Shown: in pieces, positions 5,989 through 10,616 of the stretch
Numbering within the stretch: position 1 is the stretch's first letter
Layout: each line of letters starts with the position of its first letter
Source of the DNA: Candidatus Bipolaricaulota bacterium
GTDB lineage: Bacteria; Bipolaricaulota; Bipolaricaulia; RBG-16-55-9; DRXL01
Assembly (NCBI GenBank): GCA_023512665.1
Contig: JAILZC010000009.1
Coordinates: forward strand, 1 to 10,616
Length of the DNA: 10,616 nucleotides
Direction of reading: 5' to 3'
The notes under the pieces: model-generated
Database searches by the model: none
What the model saw: the letters and a program-made list of their open reading frames with translations, nothing else
What the model was told of the DNA's origin: nothing
Program-made: the position numbers and the translations under genes

Positions 5989-6966
5989 CTATCTCCAAAC
6001 CTCCTCCATTGCCCCTCCCGGGAAGGGGCTGGGGGGTAGGTCTTCACACCGGCGCACCAGCTTCTCCCAGTCCTCGTCAACTTGTCGTTGAATCTGGGCG
6101 AGCAACGCTTCATGGCCCGACTCAAATAAGTGAGCGAACCGCCGCTGCGGTCGCAGCCACTCCGTGATCGGCAACTTCTCTTCGGGGATATAATTTAAGC
6201 ACCAGCGCCCTTCGCTGACCTCATAGAGGGGCCAATAGCACGTCTCCACGCCCAAGCGGGCGATCTTGATGCTCTGATCGGTGGGGTGGCCCCAGCCGCG
6301 CGGACAGGTCGAGAGCACGTTCAGGAACGCCGGGCCGTCCACAGAGACGGCCTTGCGCGCCTTGACAGCTAAGTCGTACCAATCGCTGATGGACGCTTGC
6401 GCCACATACGGGACATGGTGCGCCGCGACGATCTCTGTCAAATCTTTGCGGCGCTGGGGCTTGCCAAAGCTCTTTTCACCCACGGGGGCCGTGCTCGTCT
6501 GGGCCGCAAAGGGCGTGGCCCCCGAACGCTGGTTCCCCGTGTTCATATACGCTTCGTTGTCGTAGCAGACGTAGAGAAATCTGTGCCCACGCTCCAGCGC
6601 CCCAGAAAGCGCTTGCAGCCCAATGTCATAGGTGCCGCCGTCGCCGCCGAATGCCACAAACCGAATCTCTTTGGGGATCCTGCCCCGCCGGCGCAAGACC
6701 CTATAAGCCGTCTCGACCCCGCTGGCGACCGCCGCGGCGTTCTCAAACGCTACATGAATCCACGGGATGTTCCACGCCGTCGTGGGATAGCGTGTCGTAG
6801 CCACCTCGAGACACCCCGTCGCGTTGATCGCGACCACGGGCTCTTCAATCACATTGAGAATAGTGCGCACGCAGACGGGGATGCCACAGCCGGCGCAGAG
6901 GGCATGAGCACCGGTGAAGCGTTTTTGCACCTCTTCGTGACGCGCGAGCTCTTTGGTGTTAGGCAT
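5989..6966 (-). CDS. porB: Pyruvate:ferredoxin oxidoreductase, beta (TPP-binding) subunit
   Basis: A 325-residue beta subunit of pyruvate synthase (pyruvate + CoA + oxidised ferredoxin to acetyl-CoA + CO2 + reduced ferredoxin, reversible). Likely proximal [4Fe-4S] ligands are Cys24 and Cys27 (CAGCG), Cys52 (NATGCLEV) and Cys221 (STCPRGWG). The TPP/Mg region runs from GGDGGTYDIGLQALSGA (107-123) to YDNEAYMNTGNQRSG (135-149), which is the PorB signature. I prefer ATG 6966, which has GGAG eight bases upstream; GTG 6975 would add three residues and form a GTGA overlap with porA. The last residues (LPPSPFPGGAMEEVWR) are encoded by a palindromic repeat-like sequence, so the tail may be a late addition. 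It follows porA directly and precedes korD, giving the G-D-A-B order seen in Thermotoga. Confidence 0.95.
   Translation of the reverse strand: MPNTKELARHEEVQKRFTGAHALCAGCGIPVCVRTILNVIEEPVVAINATGCLEVATTRYPTTAWNIPWIHVAFENAAAVASGVETAYRVLRRRGRIPKEIRFVAFGGDGGTYDIGLQALSGALERGHRFLYVCYDNEAYMNTGNQRSGATPFAAQTSTAPVGEKSFGKPQRRKDLTEIVAAHHVPYVAQASISDWYDLAVKARKAVSVDGPAFLNVLSTCPRGWGHPTDQSIKIARLGVETCYWPLYEVSEGRWCLNYIPEEKLPITEWLRPQRRFAHLFESGHEALLAQIQRQVDEDWEKLVRRCEDLPPSPFPGGAMEEVWR
6010..6040. repeat. GC-rich palindromic repeat-like element at the porB/korD junction
   Basis: The core 6011-6029 has arms GCCCCT and AGGGGC around CCCGGG plus one unpaired A, so it can fold almost completely on either strand. A GGGGGG run follows at 6031-6036. 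It encodes the Pro-rich tail of PorB (residues LPPSPFPGGA) and comes just before the GGAGGAGG stretch in front of korD. Its composition and form resemble short dispersed intergenic repeats known in several thermophilic bacterial genomes; that identification is from memory. It could act as an mRNA hairpin separating the por and kor parts of the transcript. Confidence 0.45.
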
Positions 6967-6971
6967 GGTGA

Positions 6972-8162
6972 TCACTCCCGCAGGCCCAGATAGCGCAACA
7001 CCCTTGGGTCCAGCTCGTTCTGCATATCGGTCACCACAGACGCGATACTCTCCGGTGGTGTGTCGCGCCCCCCCAGACCATAAATATAGTTATAGAGCAC
7101 GGGCTTTTCGTGGAGATAGCGTCCCAGCGCCGCAGAGATCTCTAGATACATCGGCCCCCAACTGCCAAACGAGATCGCCCGGTCGAGCACAGCGATCGCG
7201 TGCGCATGTGCCAACGCTTGGGCGATCTCCTCTGCGGGGAAGGGCCGGAAGAGCCAGGGCTTCAACAGCCCGACTTTAACCCCCTTGCGTCGCAGTCGGT
7301 CAATCACGACTTTCGCCGTGCCCGCTGTCGAACTCAAGATGACCAACGCATACTCAGCGTCACTGAGCTTATACTCCTCAAAAAATCCCTCGTAGCGCCG
7401 GCCCGAGGTCTCCGCAAATCTCTCTTGCAGTTCGAGCCAGACCGTCCGGGCGGCTTCGAGGGCGTCCACTTGCTGGCGCTTCAGCTCGAAGTAATAGTCG
7501 GGCAGCGCAAACGGCCCCTGGGTCGTCGGGCGGTCTGTATCTAAGAGCGGGTAGAGCGGCTCATACTGCCCCACGAATTCCCTGACGCTCTCGTCGGGGA
7601 GCAGAGCGACTGGCTCAGCGGAGTGCGTGATCGTAAACCCGTCCTGCATCACCATCACTGGGACGAGCACTCGGCGGTCTTCGGCTAATCGTTGCGCAAT
7701 GATCATCAGATCGTAGGCTTCTTGGGCGTTTTCCGCGAAAATTTGCACGCACCCGGCATCGCGGGCCATCATGCTGTCGGAGTGATCACAGTGGATATTG
7801 ATAGGGCCGGAGAGCGCCCGGCTGCCCACGGCGATCACGATGGGGCAGCGCATGGACGCCGCAATATAGACGATCTCCAGCATCAGGGCTAGCCCCTGGG
7901 AGCTGGTCGCGGTCATCACCCGTGCGCCGGCGCACGACGCGCCGACCGCCGCGCTCATGGCGCTGTGCTCGCTCTCGACATTGATTATTTCTGTATCGCA
8001 CTGGCCGTCCGCGATGAACTGCGCGAACGTCTCAATAATGGGCGTCTGCGGCGTGATGGGGTAGACGGGCACGACATCGGGGTTGATCTGGCGCATGGCG
8101 TGCGCCGCCGCCTCAGCCCCTGTGATCAGAGTGAGTCTTTTCTGCTCCGTAGCTACACGCAT
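6972..8162 (-). CDS. porA: Pyruvate:ferredoxin oxidoreductase, alpha subunit
   Basis: A 396-residue alpha subunit that completes the pyruvate/TPP active site with PorB. Visible hallmarks are VPVYPITPQTPIIE (31-44), the NVESEHSAMSAAVGAS segment (61-76), RVMTATSSQGLALM (81-94), and RALSGPINIHCDHSD (115-129) followed by SMMARD. These are the standard PorA signatures; the threonine in YPITP contacts substrate in studied enzymes. Domain II and the C-terminal Rossmann-like domain (from about residue 240) follow, and the total length fits stand-alone archaeal and Thermotoga-type PorA. The start ATG 8162 lies within the end of porD (10-base overlap) and has GAGG just upstream. No gamma or ferredoxin domain is fused to it, since these are separate genes in this cluster. 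Confidence 0.95.
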   Translation of the reverse strand: MRVATEQKRLTLITGAEAAAHAMRQINPDVVPVYPITPQTPIIETFAQFIADGQCDTEIINVESEHSAMSAAVGASCAGARVMTATSSQGLALMLEIVYIAASMRCPIVIAVGSRALSGPINIHCDHSDSMMARDAGCVQIFAENAQEAYDLMIIAQRLAEDRRVLVPVMVMQDGFTITHSAEPVALLPDESVREFVGQYEPLYPLLDTDRPTTQGPFALPDYYFELKRQQVDALEAARTVWLELQERFAETSGRRYEGFFEEYKLSDAEYALVILSSTAGTAKVVIDRLRRKGVKVGLLKPWLFRPFPAEEIAQALAHAHAIAVLDRAISFGSWGPMYLEISAALGRYLHEKPVLYNYIYGLGGRDTPPESIASVVTDMQNELDPRVLRYLGLRE

Positions 8163-8479
8163 ACTTCCTCACCCGCCTTCTGCTGGGGCATCTGGGGCTC
8201 GTCGTTGGTTTCCGCGACCATGACGATCGCGCCGGTGGGGCAGGCTTGCGAGCAGATGCCGCACCCCTTGCAGTGATCGTAGCTGATCCCGCGCATCTGG
8301 GATCGCTCCACGAGAATGGTCGCCTCGGGGCAGTGCACCCAACAGAGCAGACAGTTCACGCAGAGCTTTTCGTTGAAGACGGGCTTTTTGCCGGAGCGCC
8401 AGCCCCCGGTCTGGACAAGGTGGGGTGTCGCACCACCGGGGATGACCCCGCCGATGGGCAGCTCTTGATAGCGTTTCAT
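8153..8479 (-). CDS. porD: Pyruvate:ferredoxin oxidoreductase, delta subunit (2[4Fe-4S])
   Basis: A 108-residue ferredoxin-like subunit. Cys40, 43, 46 and 50 and Cys70, 73, 76 and 80 form two CxxCxxCxxxCP motifs, each binding one [4Fe-4S] cluster. The cluster part is preceded by about 40 residues ending in TGGWRSGKKPVFNEKLC, the usual PorD lead-in, which separates it from the shorter KorD. It relays electrons from PorB to free ferredoxin, or to another acceptor such as the flavoprotein encoded first in the operon (inference). The start ATG 8479 shares ATGA with the porG stop and has GGAGG seven bases upstream. The C-terminal 18 residues are acidic and Gln-rich and have no clear role. Confidence 0.94.
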   Translation of the reverse strand: MKRYQELPIGGVIPGGATPHLVQTGGWRSGKKPVFNEKLCVNCLLCWVHCPEATILVERSQMRGISYDHCKGCGICSQACPTGAIVMVAETNDEPQMPQQKAGEEVCV

Positions 8480-9051
8480 AGTGATGCCTCCGACCTCTCA
8501 GCACGTGCATCCACAGCGGCAAAGCCGGCGTGCAGCGCCGCGATGTTCGTCGCGAGGGCTTTCTCGCCGAATGCGTGAGCGAACTCGTGCTCCACGTCTT
8601 CCACAGAGATCTCTCCCAACACGCGGGCCACGGCCCCGAGCATCACGACGTTAGAAAAGCGCGCGCCCACGGAGCGCGCGAGCGCCTCTGCGTCTAGAGT
8701 GATGATCCTCCCGGAAAACCCCGTCAGCGCACGGATCTCTTCGGGCGTCTGCGCGGTGTTGACGAGCAAGAGCCCGTGGCGCTTCAGCCCCTCGGTCACG
8801 CGCACTTCCCTGGCGTGCAGCAGCGTGGGGTCGAGCACGACGACGATATCCGGCTCATAGACGCCGCAGTGCAGCCGAATCTCTTTTGTGTCAAGACGAT
8901 TGAACGCTTTCACTGGGGCGCCACTGCGCTCCGGGCCGTATTCGGGGAAGGCTTGGACGTAGCGTCCGCGCCGGAGCGCGGCCCCGGCCAACAGCTGCGA
9001 GACCGTCTTCGCGCCTTGGCCGCCCCGCCCATGCCAGCGAATCTCGATCAT
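8476..9051 (-). CDS. porG: Pyruvate:ferredoxin oxidoreductase, gamma subunit
   Basis: A 191-residue gamma subunit of the pyruvate/ketoisovalerate oxidoreductase catalytic domain family. The N-terminal IRWHGRGGQGAKT (4-16) and the FPEYGPERSGAPVKAF segment (35-50) are the PorG signatures. Known structures implicate this domain in CoA binding near the active site. The start is ATG 9051, immediately preceded in frame by GTG 9054, which would add only one residue; an AGGGG stretch lies nine bases before the ATG. It begins a few bases after the stop of the GltD-like gene and overlaps porD by four bases. It is the first of the porGDAB set. The paralogue korC in the same operon differs at both signature motifs, so the two are not a recent duplication. 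Confidence 0.94.
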   Translation of the reverse strand: MIEIRWHGRGGQGAKTVSQLLAGAALRRGRYVQAFPEYGPERSGAPVKAFNRLDTKEIRLHCGVYEPDIVVVLDPTLLHAREVRVTEGLKRHGLLLVNTAQTPEEIRALTGFSGRIITLDAEALARSVGARFSNVVMLGAVARVLGEISVEDVEHEFAHAFGEKALATNIAALHAGFAAVDARAERSEASL

Positions 9052-9057
9052 CACGCG

Positions 9058-10398
9058 TCACCCCTTCGCGAGAAACTTCGCGATCCCCTGCGCCGCGATC
9101 TTCCCGTGTCGTACGGCCTCGACAACAGTCGCGCCGCCGTTGACGCAGTCGCCGCCGGCAAAATATTTTTCGCGACTCGTCTGGAAATTCTCGTTGACTC
9201 TGACCAGCCCACCTTCAGTCTGTATACCCAGGGCTTTCAAAAACTCGACGCGCTTCTCTTGCCCGATCGCCTTGATCACAGTATCTACGTCGAGAGTGAA
9301 CTCGGTGCCGGGGACGGGTTCGGGGGCGGGTCGGCTTGATCTGTCCGGCGCGCCCAGCCTCATGTGAATACACTCGATCTGACGAACTTTGCTATCGCCG
9401 AGCAGGCGCACCGGGGCTGTGAGCCAATAGAAGTGCACGCCCTCCTTGCGCGCGGCCTTGATCTCGTGTTTGAACGCCGGCATCTGGTCTTCCGTGCGAC
9501 GGTAGAGCACCATGACGTTGGTCGCGCCCAGGCGCACTGCTTCGCGGGCCACGTCAATCGCCGTATTCCCTCCGCCGATGACGGCGACCGTAGGGCCGAT
9601 CTTGGGAAGATACCCGCGCTTGATCTGCTCGACAAATTCTAGAGAGTCCCACACACCGGCCAATTCTTCGCCCGGAATGCGCGCCTTGGTGTCGGCCCCC
9701 AAGCCCACCCCAAGAAAGATCGCGTGGTGCCGGCGCTCGAGCTCCTCCACAGAGATATCTCTCCCCACCATGACCCCGTAGTGGAGCTTGACGCCCAACC
9801 GCTCGATCATCGCCACTTCGGCAGGCAACGGCTCCTTCATCTGTTTGTAAGGCGCGATGGCTGAAGTAATTAATCCCCCCGGCTCCGAGCGGCCCTCGTA
9901 GACCACGACCTCATAGCCGAGCTTGGCTAGTTCCGCAGCACAGGCCAATCCCGCCGGACCGGCTCCGATCACCCCAACGCTCTGGGGCTTCCACGTGGGA
10001 CGAGTGAAGAAATTGAGTTGGTGGGAGAGGGCGACGTCGGTCGCATAGCGTTGCAGGCGCCCGATGGAGACGGCGCGCCGGCCCTCCTTGGTCAGCACAC
10101 AGGCACCCTCACAGAGCTCCTCAACGGGGCAGACGCGAGCGCAGCTGCCCCCTAAGATATTGGCCTCAAAGATGAGCCGCGCGGCCTCGTCGGGGCGGCC
10201 GTCGCGGATCGCCCGAATAAACTGAGGAACAGGGACGCGGGCGGGACACGCCTCCATACACGGAGCTGGCGCATAGGGCCCGCCACACTCCAAGCACCGG
10301 TCGGCCTCGATCACGGCGGTCGCGTCATCGAGGGGTGGATGGATCTCCCGGTAGACCGGAGGTATTCTCTCTTGTCGTGGGCTTAGCAAGACGCTCAT
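9058..10398 (-). CDS. GltD/NfnB-like Fe-S flavoprotein, NAD(P)-dependent oxidoreductase
   Basis: A 446-residue protein built like the small subunit of glutamate synthase. The N-terminal Fer4_20-type region has Cys35, 38, 47 and 51 and Cys86, 90, 96 and 100 (SCARVCPVEELCEGAC) for two [4Fe-4S] clusters. An FAD loop GAGPAG (145-150) with YEGRSEPGGL follows, then an NAD(P) loop GGGNTA (275-280) with YRRTEDQMPA, and the FAD-closing motif AGGDCVNGG (414-422). Members pass electrons between NAD(P)H and iron-sulfur partners; relatives include GltD, NfnB, sulfide dehydrogenase and the N-terminal part of dihydropyrimidine dehydrogenase. No GltB-type synthase gene is beside it. Heading the por-kor-gdh operon, it is most plausibly a ferredoxin:NAD(P) oxidoreductase or an electron adaptor for the POR (inference). 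An AGGGGG ribosome site precedes ATG 10398 closely. Confidence 0.88.
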   Translation of the reverse strand: MSVLLSPRQERIPPVYREIHPPLDDATAVIEADRCLECGGPYAPAPCMEACPARVPVPQFIRAIRDGRPDEAARLIFEANILGGSCARVCPVEELCEGACVLTKEGRRAVSIGRLQRYATDVALSHQLNFFTRPTWKPQSVGVIGAGPAGLACAAELAKLGYEVVVYEGRSEPGGLITSAIAPYKQMKEPLPAEVAMIERLGVKLHYGVMVGRDISVEELERRHHAIFLGVGLGADTKARIPGEELAGVWDSLEFVEQIKRGYLPKIGPTVAVIGGGNTAIDVAREAVRLGATNVMVLYRRTEDQMPAFKHEIKAARKEGVHFYWLTAPVRLLGDSKVRQIECIHMRLGAPDRSSRPAPEPVPGTEFTLDVDTVIKAIGQEKRVEFLKALGIQTEGGLVRVNENFQTSREKYFAGGDCVNGGATVVEAVRHGKIAAQGIAKFLAKG

Positions 10399-10456
10399 GC
10401 GGCCCCCTTTCGTACTCGGTTCGAGACTATCTTACGAGGCTTGGGTCGCGCGAGCC

Positions 10457-10462
10457 ATGATA
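10457..10462 (-). promoter_or_regulatory. Possible -10 box (TATCAT) of the large operon
   Basis: The minus strand reads TATCAT, one mismatch from TATAAT, about 58 bases before the gltD-like start. There is no good -35 hexamer 16-18 bases upstream; the FNR-like half-sites lie there or slightly beyond. A weaker alternative, TAAGAT, is at 10429-10434. The assignment is tentative. Confidence 0.3.
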
Positions 10463-10478
10463 CCCATCAGGGCTATTA

Positions 10479-10492
10479 TTGATCTTCGTCAA
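10479..10492. promoter_or_regulatory. FNR/CRP-family-like binding site upstream of the operon
   Basis: The sequence TTGATCTTCGTCAA has half-sites TTGAT and GTCAA with a four-base spacer, matching the TTGAT-N4-ATCAA FNR consensus at nine of ten positions. It lies in the only sizeable non-coding stretch in front of the ten-gene operon, about 30 bases before the TATCAT -10 candidate. An oxygen- or redox-sensing regulator of this family would suit oxygen-sensitive enzymes. The spacing does not match the standard class II distance exactly. Confidence 0.4.
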
Positions 10493-10527
10493 AAAAGTTG
10501 CCTTGAAGAGAGAAAGAAAAAGAGAAC

Positions 10528-10550
10528 GGGACGGCCTGGGGGGCCGTCCC
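10528..10550 (-). terminator. Intrinsic terminator of an unseen upstream minus-strand gene
   Basis: Arms GGGACGGCC (10528-10536) and GGCCGTCCC (10542-10550) form a perfect nine-base stem with a five-base loop. Reading on the minus strand, the stem is followed by a pyrimidine run with many T residues (TTCTCTTTTTCTTTCTCTC). It therefore ends transcription coming from the right of the window and insulates the por-kor operon, whose own promoter must lie between here and 10398. Confidence 0.8.
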
Positions 10551-10569
10551 GCGGGAAAGGGGGTTCCGA

Positions 10570-10591
10570 CCTGACGAGAATTCCCGTCAGG
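10570..10591. repeat. Imperfect 22-bp palindrome near the right edge
   Basis: Arms CCTGACG (10570-10576) and CGTCAGG (10585-10591) pair perfectly, and the centre contains the palindrome GAATTC with one A-C mismatch, so the whole 22 bases are nearly symmetrical. It stands 19 bases to the right of the terminator hairpin. It may be a second 3'-end hairpin of the unseen gene, since a possible minus-frame stop (TGA, 10587-10589) falls inside it, or a protein-binding site. Confidence 0.4.
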
Positions 10592-10616
10592 CCGCTTCCA
10601 GGGATGAGGTAGGGAT

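Noticed and set aside
3289..5998. The second oxidoreductase as a ketoisovalerate (VOR) or indolepyruvate (IOR) enzyme
   Set aside because: Motifs such as QMEDEIAS in the alpha subunit, YGQTGGQ in the beta subunit, the D-A-B-C gene order and the adjacent gdhA favour 2-oxoglutarate. VOR is not fully excluded.
10397..10612. 71-codon plus frame at the right edge
   Set aside because: It runs through the promoter region, the terminator hairpin and the palindrome, has low-complexity composition and shows no family resemblance.

Overview
The window is bacterial DNA of high G+C. Genes are packed tightly, Shine-Dalgarno sites are visible, and GTG is used as a start several times. Two complete four-subunit 2-oxoacid:ferredoxin oxidoreductases, which are oxygen-sensitive Fe-S/thiamine diphosphate enzymes, point to an anaerobe with ferredoxin-centred carbon metabolism. 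The subunit order of the pyruvate enzyme (gamma-delta-alpha-beta) is the one known from thermophiles such as Thermotoga. A deep-branching thermophilic anaerobe, for example Bipolaricaulota/Acetothermia, is possible, but the sequence alone does not settle the taxon.

Left edge (1-970, minus strand): a secreted protein with a DUF4384-like domain and two tandem PEGA repeats, cut by the window edge. A divergent intergenic stretch (971-1080) follows. It holds a perfect 9-bp inverted repeat and a consensus TATAAT placed so that the next gene may be read from a leaderless mRNA. That gene (1081-1962, plus strand) is a ten-helix EamA/DMT-family transporter. A shared hairpin terminator (1962-1984) separates it from the converging operon.

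Main region (2008-10398, minus strand): ten genes with gaps of at most 4 nt or short overlaps, in transcription order: gltD-like flavoprotein, porG, porD, porA, porB, korD, korA, korB, korC, gdhA. The products form one chemical unit. Pyruvate synthase/POR interconverts pyruvate and acetyl-CoA. KOR interconverts 2-oxoglutarate and succinyl-CoA. Glutamate dehydrogenase links 2-oxoglutarate to glutamate and NAD(P)H. The GltD-like Fe-S flavoprotein, present without a GltB partner, is a candidate for moving electrons between reduced ferredoxin and NAD(P). Read one way the set ferments or oxidises pyruvate and glutamate; read the other way it assimilates acetyl-CoA and succinyl-CoA by reductive carboxylation with ammonium fixation. 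The sequence does not fix the direction.

The por and kor halves meet at a GC-rich palindrome that encodes the last residues of PorB and resembles a dispersed repeat. Upstream of the operon (10399-10527) is an FNR/CRP-family-like half-site pair. Beyond it is an intrinsic terminator (10528-10550) for an unseen minus-strand gene to the right. No RNA genes, insertion sequences, phage genes or CRISPR arrays were seen.
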